From positions 36,721 through 100,720 of the forward strand of contig JAPLCA010000018.1 of assembly GCA_026392465.1 (NCBI GenBank): a stretch of 64,000 nucleotides of DNA. The letters are read 5' to 3'. This document shows positions 24,425 to 34,175 of this stretch, one piece after another (positions within the stretch are counted from its first letter, which is position 1; each line of letters starts with the position of its first letter). Below the pieces are notes generated by a model that worked only from the letters and a program-made list of their open reading frames with translations, was not told where the DNA came from and searched no databases. The DNA comes from Propionibacteriales bacterium (GTDB lineage: Bacteria > Actinomycetota > Actinomycetes > Propionibacteriales > Nocardioidaceae). A program made the translations under genes and the position numbers.

Positions 24425-25207
24425 GTGACCAACATCGTCGTCGCGGTGAAGTACGTGCCGGATGCCACGGCCGACCGCACCTTCGACTCGTCCGACAACA
24501 CCGTCGACCGTGAGAACGTCGACGGACTGCTCTCCGAGCTCGACGAGTACGCCGTCGAGCAGGCGCTCAAGGTCGTCGAGGAGGGCGACGGTGAGGTCAC
24601 CGTCCTGACCGTCGGCCCCGACGACGCCGCCGACGCCGTCCGCAAGGCCCTGCAGATGGGCGCCGACAAGGGCGTCCACGTCAACGACGACGCCATCGCC
24701 GGCTCCGACGCGTTCGCCACCTCGCTGGTGCTCGCGAAGGCCCTCGAGAAGCTCGAGTACGACTTCGTGTTCTTCGGCATGGCCTCCACCGACGGCGGCA
24801 TGGGCGTCGTCCCGACGCTGGTCGCCGAGCGTCTCGGCCTGCCCGCGGTCACCCTCGGCGGCGAGATCACCGTCGACGGCGACAGCGTGACGATCAAGCG
24901 CGACGGCGACGTCGCCACGCAGGAGGTCCAGGGCTCGGGCAAGCTCGTCGTGAGCGTCACCGACCAGACCGGCGAGGCCCGCTACCCGTCCTTCAAGGGC
25001 ATCATGGCCGCGAAGAAGAAGCCGGTCGAGGAGTGGGACCTGTCCGACCTCGGTGTCGACGCGTCCGAGGTCGGCCTCGACGCCGCCTGGACCAAGGTCG
25101 TCAGCACCGAGCCGCGGCCCCCGCGCACGGCTGGCGAGATCATCACCGACGAGGGCGACGGCGGCACGAAGCTCGTCGAGTTCCTCGCCTCCAAGAAGTT
25201 CGTCTGA
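24425..25207 (+). CDS. etfB: Electron transfer flavoprotein beta subunit
   Basis: 260 residues from GTG 24425 with a strong AGGAGGG site. Family features: NIVVAVKYVPDATADRTFDS at the N-terminus, the AMP-binding region (VTVLTVGPDDAADAVRKAL, then MGADKGVHV) and the C-terminal MAAKKKPVEEWDLSDLG recognition loop. It accepts electrons from acyl-CoA dehydrogenases together with EtfA and passes them to the quinone pool. It is followed after 14 bases by etfA. Confidence 0.97.
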   Translation: MTNIVVAVKYVPDATADRTFDSSDNTVDRENVDGLLSELDEYAVEQALKVVEEGDGEVTVLTVGPDDAADAVRKALQMGADKGVHVNDDAIAGSDAFATSLVLAKALEKLEYDFVFFGMASTDGGMGVVPTLVAERLGLPAVTLGGEITVDGDSVTIKRDGDVATQEVQGSGKLVVSVTDQTGEARYPSFKGIMAAKKKPVEEWDLSDLGVDASEVGLDAAWTKVVSTEPRPPRTAGEIITDEGDGGTKLVEFLASKKFV

Positions 25208-25221
25208 GCAGGAGTAGAGAG

Positions 25222-26169
25222 ATGTCCGAAGTCATCGTGCTCGTCGACGTCGTCGACGGCAACGCCACCAAGCCCAGCCTCGAGCTCCTCACGATCGCCC
25301 GCAAGATCGGCGAGCCGTCGGCCGTCGTCTTCGGCGCAGACGTCCCGGCCTCGCTGGCCGAGCACGGCGCCGAGAAGATCTACCAGCTCGACGACGCCGT
25401 CTACGGCGAGTACCTCGTCGGCCCCAAGGCCGAGGCGCTCACCAAGATCGTCACCGACGCCTCCGCCGCAGCGGTGCTCGTCCCCTCCACCACCGAGGGC
25501 AAGGAGATCGCCGCCCGCGTGGCGCTCAAGACCGAGTCGGGCCTGATCACCGACGCCGTCGACGTCTCGGTCGACGGCGACACCGTCACCACGACGCAGT
25601 CGGTGTTCGCCGGGAACTTCACCGTCGACGCCCAGGTCACGAAGGGCATCCCGGTCATCGCCGTGAAGCCGAACTCCGTGGCCCCCGAGGCCGCCTCCGG
25701 CGCCGGCACGGTCGAGGCCGTCTCGGTCGACGTCTCCGACGCCGCCAAGGGCGCCAAGATCGTCTCCACCAAGGAGAAGGCCGCGTCGGGCCGCCCCGAG
25801 CTGACCGAGGCCGCGATCGTGGTCTCCGGCGGTCGTGGCACCGGCGGCGACTTCTCCGAGGTCGAGGCCTTCGCCGACACCCTCGGTGCCGCCGTCGGCG
25901 CCTCGCGCGCCGCGGTCGACTCGGGCTGGTACCCGCACAGCTTCCAGGTCGGCCAGACCGGCAAGACGGTCTCGCCGCAGCTGTACGTCGCCAACGGCAT
26001 CTCCGGTGCCATCCAGCACCGGGCCGGCATGCAGACCTCGAAGACCATCGTCGCCGTGAACAAGGACGAGGAGGCGCCGATCTTCGAGCTCGTCGACTTC
26101 GGTGTCGTGGGCGACCTCAAGACGGTCCTGCCGCAGGCCACCGAGGCCGCGAAGGCGCGCAAGGGCTGA
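25222..26169 (+). CDS. etfA: Electron transfer flavoprotein alpha subunit
   Basis: 315 residues from ATG 25222, with AGGAG upstream. The C-terminal FAD domain is intact: [56 protein letters not shown] and [20 protein letters not shown]. It partners EtfB to carry two electrons from beta-oxidation-type dehydrogenases. It is the last gene of the etfBA operon; a strong hairpin terminator follows. Confidence 0.97.
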   Translation: MSEVIVLVDVVDGNATKPSLELLTIARKIGEPSAVVFGADVPASLAEHGAEKIYQLDDAVYGEYLVGPKAEALTKIVTDASAAAVLVPSTTEGKEIAARVALKTESGLITDAVDVSVDGDTVTTTQSVFAGNFTVDAQVTKGIPVIAVKPNSVAPEAASGAGTVEAVSVDVSDAAKGAKIVSTKEKAASGRPELTEAAIVVSGGRGTGGDFSEVEAFADTLGAAVGASRAAVDSGWYPHSFQVGQTGKTVSPQLYVANGISGAIQHRAGMQTSKTIVAVNKDEEAPIFELVDFGVVGDLKTVLPQATEAAKARKG

Positions 26170-26190
26170 TCAGCACCCGCCTCACCACGA

Positions 26191-26220
26191 GGGCCCCGGA
26201 CCGCTCGGTCCGGGGCCCTT
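26191..26220 (+). terminator. etfBA terminator
   Basis: GGGCCCCGGACCG (26191-26203) and its exact complement (26206-26218) form a 13-pair hairpin with a very short loop, followed by TT, 21 bases past the etfA stop. Confidence 0.85.
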
Positions 26221-26377
26221 CGTGCGTCCATGGCCCGTCGGGGCCACACATGATGGCCCATCCTGATCAGGTTGCAAGTTGGTGAAGTCCCCTCCGGGCC
26301 CTGTCGAAGGCCCGTCCGCCGGTGATAGCAATAGGGGCGCACGCGACTGCGTGCACCCATCTTCACAGGAGGAATCC

Positions 26378-28003
26378 ATGCGTCTCTCCCGACGTACTCG
26401 CGTCGCGGGCGTAGCCCTGCTCGCCGCGGGCAGCCTCGTCCTGGCGGCCTGCGGCGGAGGCGGTGACGACTCCGGGTCCAGCGACTCGGTGATCACCAAC
26501 TTCAGCACCGAGCCCCAGAACCCGCTCGTCCCCACGTCGACGAACGAGACCGGTGGCGGTCGTGCCATCGACCTGCTCTTCGCCGGTCTGGTCTCGTACC
26601 AGAAGGACGGCTCGAGCGTGAACGAGGTCGCGGAGTCGATCGAGTCCGACGACAACGTCACCTGGACCGTGAAGCTGAAGGACTGGAAGTTCTCCGACGG
26701 CACGCCGGTCACCGCGAAGTCGTTCGTCGACGCGTGGAACTACGGCGCGCTCAGCACCAACAAGCAGCTCGCCAGCTACTTCTTCTACCCGATCAAGGGC
26801 TTCGACGCCGTCCAGGCCGAGAAGCCGACGGCCAAGACGCTCGAGGGCCTCAAGGTCGTCGACGACAAGACCTTCACGATCGAGCTCAACCAGCCTGAGG
26901 CCGACTTCCCGGCGCGTCTGGGCTACTCGGCGTTCTACCCGCTGCCCGAGTCCGCGTTCGAGGACATCAAGGCCTACGGCGAGGACCCGATCGGCAACGG
27001 CCCGTACAAGATGGACGGCAAGGGTGCCTGGGAGCACGACGTCCAGATCAAGCTCGTCCCGAACGAGGAGTACGACGGCGTCCGCAAGCCCAAGAACGGC
27101 GGCGTCACGCTGAAGTTCTTCACCAACCCGGACACCGCATACACCGCCGTCCAGACCGGTGACCTCGACGTCCTCGACGCCGTGCCGCCGAGCGCGCTCT
27201 CGACCTTCCAGTCGGACAGCTCGGTCCAGGCCATCTCCGAGCCCGGCTCGGTCTTCGGCTCGGTCACCATCCCCGAGCGCCTGCCCGGCTTCGGCACCAA
27301 CGACGAGGGCCGTCTGCGTCGTCAGGCGATCTCCAAGGCGATCAACCGCCCCGAGATCACCAAGAACATCTTCGACGACACCCGCACGCCGGCCGTGGAC
27401 TTCTCCGCGCCGGTCATGCCCGGCTTCGACAAGGACATCCCGGGCAGCGACGTGCTGACCTTCGACGCCGACGAGGCCAAGAAGCTCTGGGCCCAGGCTG
27501 ACGACATCGCCCCCTTCAAGGGTTCGTTCGTCATCGCCTACAACGGCGACGGCGCCGGCAACAAGGAGTGGGTCGACGCGATCGCCAACCAGCTCAAGAA
27601 CAACCTCGGCATCGACGCCAAGGGCCAGGCCTACGCCACGTTCGACGAGCTGCGCGCCGACGTCACCAACCGCAGCATCAAGACCGCCTTCCGCACCGGT
27701 TGGCAGCCCGACTACCCGTCGATCTTCAACTACCTGGCCCCGCTCTACCAGACCGGTGCCGGCTCCAACGACGGCGACTACTCCTCCAAGGAGTTCGACG
27801 ACCTGATGACGAAGATCGCCGGCGAGCCCGACGAGGACAAGCGCTACGAGCTGCAGTCGGAGGCCCAGGAGGTTCTGTTCAAGGACCTGCCGGCCATCCC
27901 GCTGTGGTACTCGAACGTGGCCGCCGCCGCCTCGAAGAACGTCGAGAACGTCGAGTTCAACTGGCAGAACCAGCCCGAGCTGCACCTCATCACCAAGAAG
28001 TAG
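26378..28003 (+). CDS. Oligopeptide/dipeptide ABC transporter substrate-binding lipoprotein
   Basis: 541 residues from ATG 26378 with AGGAGG upstream. Signal peptide with lipobox LAAC (Cys25), followed by a Gly/Asp/Ser linker. The mature protein is an SBP family 5 (OppA/DppA) protein: [40 protein letters not shown] and the late [17 protein letters not shown]. It captures peptides outside the membrane for the permease and ATPases encoded just downstream. It is separated from them by a hairpin, which may allow excess binding protein. Exact peptide range is unknown. Confidence 0.93.
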   Translation: MRLSRRTRVAGVALLAAGSLVLAACGGGGDDSGSSDSVITNFSTEPQNPLVPTSTNETGGGRAIDLLFAGLVSYQKDGSSVNEVAESIESDDNVTWTVKLKDWKFSDGTPVTAKSFVDAWNYGALSTNKQLASYFFYPIKGFDAVQAEKPTAKTLEGLKVVDDKTFTIELNQPEADFPARLGYSAFYPLPESAFEDIKAYGEDPIGNGPYKMDGKGAWEHDVQIKLVPNEEYDGVRKPKNGGVTLKFFTNPDTAYTAVQTGDLDVLDAVPPSALSTFQSDSSVQAISEPGSVFGSVTIPERLPGFGTNDEGRLRRQAISKAINRPEITKNIFDDTRTPAVDFSAPVMPGFDKDIPGSDVLTFDADEAKKLWAQADDIAPFKGSFVIAYNGDGAGNKEWVDAIANQLKNNLGIDAKGQAYATFDELRADVTNRSIKTAFRTGWQPDYPSIFNYLAPLYQTGAGSNDGDYSSKEFDDLMTKIAGEPDEDKRYELQSEAQEVLFKDLPAIPLWYSNVAAAASKNVENVEFNWQNQPELHLITKK

Positions 28004-28027
28004 CTCCGGCGCCCGCACGACCACCCG

Positions 28028-28054
28028 TGGGGCAACACCTCAGGTGTTGCCCCA
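28028..28054 (+). terminator. Hairpin between binding-protein and permease genes
   Basis: TGGGGCAACACCT (28028-28040) and its exact complement (28042-28054) are separated by one base. It begins 25 bases after the binding-protein stop. It can act as a partial terminator or 3'-end stabiliser, so the binding protein is made in excess over the permeases. Confidence 0.75.
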
Positions 28055-28151
28055 CAGGTGCGTCCGGGTCCTTCGGTGGTGCCTCCGCCCCCGGCGTATC
28101 GTCGGGGCGGGTCGCGGCACGGCCGCCCCCTTCAGACAAGGAGTCCTGCCC

Positions 28152-29078
28152 ATGTGGTGGTACGTCGGTAAGCGTCTCCTCCAAGCGATCCCGGTGATCC
28201 TCGGAGCGACGCTGCTCATCTACGCGATGGTGTTCCTGCGACCAGGCGATCCCATCGTCGCGCTGTTCGGAGACAAGCCCGTGCCCGAGGGCACCTACCA
28301 GGCACTGCGAGAGCAGTACAACTTCGACAAGCCGTTCCTGGTGCAGTGGCTGCTGTTCCTCAAGGGCGCGGTGACGCTGGACTTCGGCACCGCGTTCAGC
28401 GGGCAGCCGGTGATCGACCTCGTCCAGCGTGCGTTCCCGGTCACGATCAAGCTCGCGTTCATGGCGCTGGTGATCGAGGCGGTGCTCGGCGTGGCCGCCG
28501 GCTTCTACGCCGGCATGCGCCGCGGCAAGCTGTTCGACTCCACGATGCTCGTGGTGTCGCTGCTCGTCATCGCCGTCCCCATCTTCGTCTTCGGCTTCGT
28601 GCTCCAGCTGCTCGTGGGCATCAAGCTCGGCGCGCTTCCGGCGCTGGTCAGTTCCCAGGCGACGTTCCGCGAGCTGCTGCTGCCGGCGATCGTGCTCGGA
28701 CTCGTGTCGTTCGCGTACGTGCTGCGCCTGACCCGCACGTCGGTCATCGAGAACCTCACCGCCGACCACGTGCGCACGGCCCGCGCGAAGGGACTGCCCG
28801 ACGGGCAGGTCAACCGCCGGCACGTGCTGCGCAACTCCCTCATCCCCGTCGTGACGTTCCTCGGCGCCGACCTGGGCGGCCTGATGGCCGGCGCGGTCGT
28901 GACCGAGGGCATCTTCAACGTCCCGGGTGTCGGCAACCTGGCCTTCCAGGCCGTCCGACGCGGCGAGACCCCGACCATCGTCTCGGTCGTCACCATCATG
29001 GTGCTCGTCTACGTGCTCACCAGCCTCGTCGTGGACCTGCTCTACGCCTGGCTCGACCCGAGGATCCGCTATGCCTGA
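28152..29078 (+). CDS. Peptide ABC transporter permease, DppB type
   Basis: 308 residues from ATG 28152, with AAGGAG upstream. Six membrane segments. N-terminal MWWYVGKRLLQAIPVILGAT and PGDPI motifs are typical of DppB/OppB; the EAA loop includes HVRTARAKGLPDGQVNRRHV. It forms half of the membrane channel and overlaps the next permease gene by eight bases. Confidence 0.95.
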   Translation: MWWYVGKRLLQAIPVILGATLLIYAMVFLRPGDPIVALFGDKPVPEGTYQALREQYNFDKPFLVQWLLFLKGAVTLDFGTAFSGQPVIDLVQRAFPVTIKLAFMALVIEAVLGVAAGFYAGMRRGKLFDSTMLVVSLLVIAVPIFVFGFVLQLLVGIKLGALPALVSSQATFRELLLPAIVLGLVSFAYVLRLTRTSVIENLTADHVRTARAKGLPDGQVNRRHVLRNSLIPVVTFLGADLGGLMAGAVVTEGIFNVPGVGNLAFQAVRRGETPTIVSVVTIMVLVYVLTSLVVDLLYAWLDPRIRYA

Positions 29079-30057
29079 CGGCCGTCCCTCGAAGATCCGT
29101 CCCGGGCAGGAGCGCTACGTCGCCCGCCTCGAGGACACCCCGCTGCACGACGTCGGCGCCCTCGACACGACGGCACCGCCGGAGAGCCAGTGGAAGGAGG
29201 CGTGGAAGCAGCTGCGCAAGAACCCGCTGTTCTGGGTCTCGGCCGTGCTGCTCGTGTTCCTGGCAGTGGTCATCGCCGTGCCGGGCCTGTTCACGAGCAA
29301 CGACCCCAGCTTCTGCCAGCCTGGCAAGAGCCTGGCGGTCTCCTCGCCCGGTCACCCACTCGGCTTCGACCGTCAGGGCTGCGACGTGTACTCGCGCGTC
29401 ATCTACGGCGCCCGGGCCTCCGTCGCCGTCGGCGTCTTCACGACGCTGATCGTCGCGCTGCTCGGGCTGGTGACGGGTGCCGTGGCCGGCTTCTACGGCG
29501 GCTTCCTCGATGCTCTCATCTCCCGCATCGGCGACATCTTCTACGCGATCCCGCTGCTGCTGGCCGCGATCGTGCTGCTGTCCGCGCTCAACAACGTGTG
29601 GCCCAACCGCGGCTTCTGGGGCTCGGTCCTCGCGATCGTGCTGGCCCTGGGGCTGTTCGGCTGGCCCCAGGTGACCCGTATCGCCCGTGGTGCCGTCATC
29701 GAGACCAAGCAGCAGGAGTTCGTCGACGCCGCGCGTGCGCTCGGTGCCACGCCACGGCGCAACCTGCTCCGCCACGTGGTGCCGAACTCGCTCGCCCCGG
29801 TGATCGTCACGGCGACGGTCTCGCTCGGCGTCTTCATCGTCGCCGAGGCGACGCTGTCGTTCCTCGGCCTCGGGCTGCCGACCAGCATCGTGTCGTGGGG
29901 CAACGACATCGCCGCCTCCCAGAACCAGGTGCGTGCCGGGCAGCGTCTGGGCACCATGTTCTGGCCCGCCGGAGCGCTGGCGCTCACGGTGTTCAGCTTC
30001 ATCCTCCTCGGCGACGCCGTGCGCGACGCCCTCGACCCGAAGGCGAAGAAGCGATGA
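29071..30057 (+). CDS. Peptide ABC transporter permease, DppC type
   Basis: 328 residues from ATG 29071. About 60 cytoplasmic N-terminal residues precede the first membrane helix (NPLFWVSAVLLVFLAVVIAV). The EAA loop is QEFVDAARALGATPRRNLLR, and SFLGLGLPTSIVSWGNDIA is a DppC/OppC hallmark. Partner of the DppB-type permease. It overlaps the ATPase gene by four bases. Confidence 0.95.
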   Translation: MPDGRPSKIRPGQERYVARLEDTPLHDVGALDTTAPPESQWKEAWKQLRKNPLFWVSAVLLVFLAVVIAVPGLFTSNDPSFCQPGKSLAVSSPGHPLGFDRQGCDVYSRVIYGARASVAVGVFTTLIVALLGLVTGAVAGFYGGFLDALISRIGDIFYAIPLLLAAIVLLSALNNVWPNRGFWGSVLAIVLALGLFGWPQVTRIARGAVIETKQQEFVDAARALGATPRRNLLRHVVPNSLAPVIVTATVSLGVFIVAEATLSFLGLGLPTSIVSWGNDIAASQNQVRAGQRLGTMFWPAGALALTVFSFILLGDAVRDALDPKAKKR

Positions 30058-31802
30058 GCCGCGACCTCAACCCTGACCAGCCGCTGCTGGAGGTCAAGGA
30101 CCTCCACGTGGGCTTCGCGGCCGACAAGAAGACCGTGGTGCCCGCCGTCATCGGCGCGAACCTGTCCGTCTACCCCGGTCAGACCGTCGCGATCGTGGGC
30201 GAGTCCGGCTCGGGCAAGTCGACGACGGCGCACGCCATCATCGACCTGCTGCCCGGCACCGGACGGATCACCGGTGGCCAGATCCTCTTCGAGGGCCAGG
30301 ACATCGCGCACGCCAGGAAGTCCGACATCATCGCCCTGCGCGGCTCGTCCATCGGCCTCGTGCCGCAGGACCCGATGTCGAACCTCAACCCGCTGTGGCG
30401 CGTCGGCACGCAGATCAAGGAGTCGCTCGAGGCCAACGGCGTCGCCAAGGGCAAGGCCGCCGACGCCCGCGTCGTCGAGCTGCTCGAGGAGGCCGGTCTG
30501 CCCGACGCCGAGCGTCGTGCTCAGCAGTACCCGCACGAGTTCTCCGGCGGCATGCGCCAGCGGGCGCTCATCGCCATGGGCCTCGCGGCGCGGCCGAAGC
30601 TGCTCATCGCCGACGAGCCGACGTCGGCGCTCGACGTGACGGTGCAGAAGCAGATCCTCGACCACCTCGACCGGCTCACCGACGAGCTGGGCTTCGCGGT
30701 CCTGCTCATCACCCACGACCTCGGCCTGGCGGCCGAGCGGGCCGACCACCTCGTGGTCATGTACCGCGGACAGGTCGTGGAGTCCGGGCCGGCGCTGGAG
30801 ATCCTGCAGGACCCCCAGCACCCGTACAGCAAGCGGCTCGTCAGCTCGGCGCCGTCGCTCGCCTCGCAGCGGCTCTCGTCGGTGCAGGCGCGCGCCGAGG
30901 TCCGCGAGCAGGCCGTGCAGACGGCGGCCGAGATCGCGGCCGAGGTCGCGACGCACGACGACGAGCTGGGGGAGGGCCGCGGCACGATCGTCGAGGCCAA
31001 GGACCTCACCAAGGTCTTCAAGATCCGGGGCGGCCGGCCCGGCCAGTCGACCGACTTCACGGCGGTCGACCAGGTCTCGTTCCAGCTCGAGCGCGGCACC
31101 ACCACCGCGATCGTCGGCGAGTCGGGGTCGGGCAAGTCGACCGTGGCCCGCATGGTCCTCGGCCTGCTCGATGCCACGAGTGGCAGCGTCGAGTTCGACG
31201 GCGTCGACATCACGACCCTGCGCAAGAAGGACCAGCAGCTCGCGCTGCGCCGCCAGATGCAGCCGGTGTTCCAGAATCCGTACGCCTCGCTGGACCCGAT
31301 GTACTCCATCTACCGCTCGATCGAGGAGCCGCTGCGGCTGCACGGCGTCGGCACGGCCAAGGAGCGCGAGACCAAGATCCGCGACCTGCTCGACAAGGTG
31401 TCGCTGCCGGCGTCGGTCATGACGCGTTACCCGAACGAGCTGTCGGGCGGCCAGCGCCAGCGGGTGGCGATCGCCCGAGCCCTCGCGCTCGACCCGGAGG
31501 TCGTCATCTGCGACGAGGCCGTCTCGGCGCTCGACGTGCTGGTGCAGGCGCAGATCCTGACGCTGCTGAACGAGCTGCAGAGCGAGCTGGGCCTGTCCTA
31601 CCTGTTCATCACCCACGACCTCGCGGTCGTGCGGCAGATCGCCGACAACGTGCTGGTGATGCAGAACGGCAAGGTCGTCGAGCAGTCGACCGTCTCCGAG
31701 GTGTTCGAGAACCCCCGCGAGGACTACACGCGCATGCTCCTCGACGCCATCCCGGGCGGGTCGATCCCGCTCGGCGTGGTGGAGGCCGGCGACGACGTCT
31801 GA
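30054..31802 (+). CDS. Peptide ABC transporter, fused DppD-DppF ATPases
   Basis: 582 residues with two complete ABC domains in one chain. First: Walker [10 protein letters not shown] near 47, signature FSGGMRQR, Walker [13 protein letters not shown]. Second, after a linker at about 285-305: Walker [10 protein letters not shown], signature LSGGQRQR, and [11 protein letters not shown], where the Pro of the usual DEP is replaced by Ala. The oligopeptide-family C-terminal extension [14 protein letters not shown] follows the first domain and [14 protein letters not shown] the second. It energises uptake by the permease pair. Fusion of the two ATPases is common in actinobacteria. Confidence 0.95.
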   Translation: MSRDLNPDQPLLEVKDLHVGFAADKKTVVPAVIGANLSVYPGQTVAIVGESGSGKSTTAHAIIDLLPGTGRITGGQILFEGQDIAHARKSDIIALRGSSIGLVPQDPMSNLNPLWRVGTQIKESLEANGVAKGKAADARVVELLEEAGLPDAERRAQQYPHEFSGGMRQRALIAMGLAARPKLLIADEPTSALDVTVQKQILDHLDRLTDELGFAVLLITHDLGLAAERADHLVVMYRGQVVESGPALEILQDPQHPYSKRLVSSAPSLASQRLSSVQARAEVREQAVQTAAEIAAEVATHDDELGEGRGTIVEAKDLTKVFKIRGGRPGQSTDFTAVDQVSFQLERGTTTAIVGESGSGKSTVARMVLGLLDATSGSVEFDGVDITTLRKKDQQLALRRQMQPVFQNPYASLDPMYSIYRSIEEPLRLHGVGTAKERETKIRDLLDKVSLPASVMTRYPNELSGGQRQRVAIARALALDPEVVICDEAVSALDVLVQAQILTLLNELQSELGLSYLFITHDLAVVRQIADNVLVMQNGKVVEQSTVSEVFENPREDYTRMLLDAIPGGSIPLGVVEAGDDV

Positions 31803-31808
31803 GGCTCG

Positions 31809-31836
31809 CCCCGCGCCCGGCTGACCGGGCGCGGGG
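31809..31836 (+). terminator. Terminator of the peptide transporter operon
   Basis: CCCCGCGCCCGG (31809-31820) pairs exactly with CCGGGCGCGGGG (31825-31836) around a CTGA loop, starting seven bases after the stop codon. Confidence 0.85.
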
Positions 31837-31849
31837 TGCGTCGATCCAG

Positions 31850-31878
31850 TTGACGCGTTCGAACATCTGTTCGATCAT
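31850..31878 (+). promoter_or_regulatory. SOS (LexA) box inside the imuA' promoter
   Basis: TCGAACATCTGTTCGA at 31859-31874 is a perfect match to the actinobacterial LexA operator TCGAAC-N4-GTTCGA. It lies between a -35 (TTGACG, 31850-31855) and a -10-like GATCAT (31873-31878) spaced 17 bases apart, so LexA binding blocks the promoter. Transcription should start about 31885, which is the first base of the imuA' GTG: a leaderless, DNA-damage-induced message. Confidence 0.92.
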
Positions 31879-31884
31879 GGTGGG

Positions 31885-32565
31885 GTGTCCACCGCCCGTC
31901 CCGCCCTCGAGGTCGTCGCCGAGCTGCGACGTGAGGTCGAGCGGATGCAGGGCGCTCCCGCCCGCCAGTCGGTGCCCACGCACGCGGCCCTCGAGGGTCT
32001 GCTGAGCCTGGAGACCGGAGGGGTGTACGGCGTCGACTCGGCCAGCCTGGCCCTGCTGCTCATGGCCGGTCCCTCGGCGGCCGGCACGTGGTGCGCGGTG
32101 GTCGGCGCACCCGACCTGGGGGTCGAGGCCGCGGTCGCGATGGGCGTCGACCCGCACCGCACGGTGCTGGTGCCCGACCCGCAGGACCGCTGGCTGGAGG
32201 TCACGGCCGCGCTCGTCGACGTGGTGGGTCTCGTGGTCGTCCGACCGCCCGCGGCGGTCGGCGAGGGCGACGCGGCCCGCCTCGGGGCCCGGCTGCGCAA
32301 GCAGGGCTGCGTGCTCGTCCCGTGGGGTGACTGGCCGCGCTGCGACGCCCGGCTCACCCTCGAGACCGCCCGCTGGGCCGGTCCGGGTGCCGGCGACGGA
32401 CACCTGCGCTCGCGGGAGGTCACGGTCGCGCTCCGCCGCGGCACCGCGCCACGCCGCACCCGGGACCTGCTGCTGCCCGCGGCCGACCTCACCGTGCAGC
32501 AGGCTCGCCCCGACGTCGCACCCGTGCGCCGGCGCGAGCCCGCGATCGTGCGGAGCGCCGGATGA
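31885..32565 (+). CDS. imuA': ImuA'-like (RecA-fold) mutasome protein
   Basis: 226 residues from GTG 31885. Short, divergent RecA-like core without a good Walker A (in its place YGVDSASLALLLMAGPSAAG), as expected for actinobacterial ImuA'. Middle strands (WCAVVGAPDLGVEAAVAMGV, LVPDPQDRWLEV, VDVVGLVVVRPP) follow the RecA-fold order, and the C-terminus is basic. It links ImuB to DnaE2 for damage-induced translesion synthesis. It overlaps imuB by four bases (ATGA) and lies just behind a perfect LexA box. Confidence 0.85.
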   Translation: MSTARPALEVVAELRREVERMQGAPARQSVPTHAALEGLLSLETGGVYGVDSASLALLLMAGPSAAGTWCAVVGAPDLGVEAAVAMGVDPHRTVLVPDPQDRWLEVTAALVDVVGLVVVRPPAAVGEGDAARLGARLRKQGCVLVPWGDWPRCDARLTLETARWAGPGAGDGHLRSREVTVALRRGTAPRRTRDLLLPAADLTVQQARPDVAPVRRREPAIVRSAG

Positions 32566-34082
32566 GGACCCTCGTGGTGTGGTGCCCCGACTGGCCGGTG
32601 CGGGCCGCCCTGCCCGACCTGCCGCGCGACGAGCCCGGTGCTGTGCTCGAGGGCGGCCAGGTGCTGGCGTGCAACCACGCCGCGCGGGTCGAGGGCGTGC
32701 GGCGCGGCATGCGTCGTCGTGACGCCCAGGCGCGCTGCCCCGAGCTGCACCTGGCCGACCACCGTCCCGACGTCGAGGCGCGCTCGTTCGAGGAGGTGCT
32801 GCTCGGCGTCGAGGAGCTCAGCCCCGCGGTCACGCCGTTGCGTCCCGGGCTGTGCGCGCTGCCCGTGCCCGCCCGCCTCTACGGCGGGGAGGAGCAGGCG
32901 GCGGCCGTCGTCGCCGAGCGGGTCGTCTCGCTCGCGGTGTGGGACGTGCGGCTCGGCGTCGCCGACACCCTGTTCGCCGCGGAGCAGGCCGCCCGCCGGG
33001 CTGCCCCGCAGGACGTCCACGTCGTCGAGCCCGGCACCGACGCCGCCTTCCTGGCCCCGCTCCCGGTCGAGGTGCTCGAGTCGCCCGACGTGGTCAGCCT
33101 GCTGCGCCGCATGGGTCTGACCACCCTCGCGCACCTGGCGGCGCTGCGGCCCTCCGACGTCCACACCCGGTTCGGGGCGCACGGCGGCCTGCTGCACCGG
33201 CTCGCCTCGGGGCAGGACCCCCGGCTGCTCGCCCGCCGCGAGGTGCCGCCCGAGCTGAGCGGCGTCCTGGTCCTCGAGCCGCCCGTCTCCCGGGCCGAGA
33301 CCGTCGCGTTCAGCCTGCGCTCGGTCGCCGAGCGGTTCGTCGCCCGCCTCGCCGAGCGCGGTGTCGTGTGCACCGCGCTCGGGATCGAGGTCGAGGTCGA
33401 CGGCGTCGTCGCCTCCTCCCGACGCTGGGCGCACCCGCGCTGGTTCGGTGCCGTCGACGTCGTCGACCGGGTGCGCTGGCAGCTGCAGGGCACGGTGCTG
33501 CCCGGACCGGTCGGCGGCGTGCGGCTGGTGCCCGAGATGGTCGCGCCCGTGGGCGAGCACGCCCCGGTCCTGTTCGGGGCCGGCACCCTGGCTGCCGACG
33601 ACGAGCGCGTCGAGCGGGGGATCGCCCGGGTGCAGGGTCTGGTCGGGCACGACGGGGTGCTCGCGGCCCAGGTCCAGGGTGGTCGGGCACCGGCTGCCCG
33701 CCGCCTGCTGACGACGTGGGGCGAGCAGGCGCAGCCGGCTCGGGCGGTCGGTGCCCCGTGGCCCGGGTCGGTGCCGCCGCCGGCGCCGGCCACCGTGTAC
33801 GCCGCCCCGAGGCCGGCCCAGGTCGTCGGACCGGGCGACCGGGTGGTCGGCGTCGACGGCCGCGGGGCGATCAGCTGCGAGCCGGTGCGGTTCCGCGCCA
33901 CGGGCGACGAGCACTGGCGTCCCGTCGCGTCGTGGGCCGGTCCCTGGCCCGTCGACGAGCTCTGGTGGGACGAGGCCGCCGCCCGTCGGGTGGCCCGCTT
34001 CCAGGTGGTCGGCGTCGACGGGACCGCCTGGCTCATGGTCGTCGAGAACGGCACCTGGTGGACCGAGGCCCGCTATGACTGA
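32562..34082 (+). CDS. imuB: ImuB, non-catalytic Y-family polymerase-like protein
   Basis: 506 residues. Starts MRTLVVWCPDWPVRAALPDL, where Y-family polymerases have a catalytic Asp and here Cys/Pro appear. The second acidic motif is likewise degenerate (LRLGVADTLFAAEQAARRA-type), so it is not a polymerase. The helix-hairpin-helix (LGLTTLAHLAALRPSDVHTR-like) and little-finger regions are present. The C-terminus (about 430-506) includes DRVVGVDGRGAISCEPVRFR and FQVVGVDGTAWLMVVENGTW. ImuB is the sliding-clamp-binding hub of the mutasome with ImuA' and DnaE2. Confidence 0.92.
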   Translation: MRTLVVWCPDWPVRAALPDLPRDEPGAVLEGGQVLACNHAARVEGVRRGMRRRDAQARCPELHLADHRPDVEARSFEEVLLGVEELSPAVTPLRPGLCALPVPARLYGGEEQAAAVVAERVVSLAVWDVRLGVADTLFAAEQAARRAAPQDVHVVEPGTDAAFLAPLPVEVLESPDVVSLLRRMGLTTLAHLAALRPSDVHTRFGAHGGLLHRLASGQDPRLLARREVPPELSGVLVLEPPVSRAETVAFSLRSVAERFVARLAERGVVCTALGIEVEVDGVVASSRRWAHPRWFGAVDVVDRVRWQLQGTVLPGPVGGVRLVPEMVAPVGEHAPVLFGAGTLAADDERVERGIARVQGLVGHDGVLAAQVQGGRAPAARRLLTTWGEQAQPARAVGAPWPGSVPPPAPATVYAAPRPAQVVGPGDRVVGVDGRGAISCEPVRFRATGDEHWRPVASWAGPWPVDELWWDEAAARRVARFQVVGVDGTAWLMVVENGTWWTEARYD

Positions 34083-34091
34083 GCCCACCCA

Positions 34092-34161
34092 CCCCCCTGA
34101 GTGTGACGTTTCCGGGGTGGAGACGCGTCGCCCACCCCGGAAACGTCACGCTCAGCGGGGG
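34092..34161. repeat. Long inverted repeat between imuB and dnaE2
   Basis: Left arm 34092-34120 and right arm 34132-34161 share GAGYGTGACGTTTCCGGGGTGG and flanking C5/G5 runs, with one clear mismatch and a small bulge; the loop is about 11 bases (AGACGCGTCG region). About 28 pairs can form. It fills the space between imuB and dnaE2. The conserved arm looks like a dispersed REP-type palindrome and could lower dnaE2 expression relative to imuB. Confidence 0.8.
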
Positions 34162-34175
34162 AGGGGGAGGCGCTG

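Noticed and set aside
32562..34082. imuB read as an active DNA polymerase IV
   Set aside because: Catalytic acidic residues of Y-family polymerases are not at their positions, and context is the mutasome cassette.
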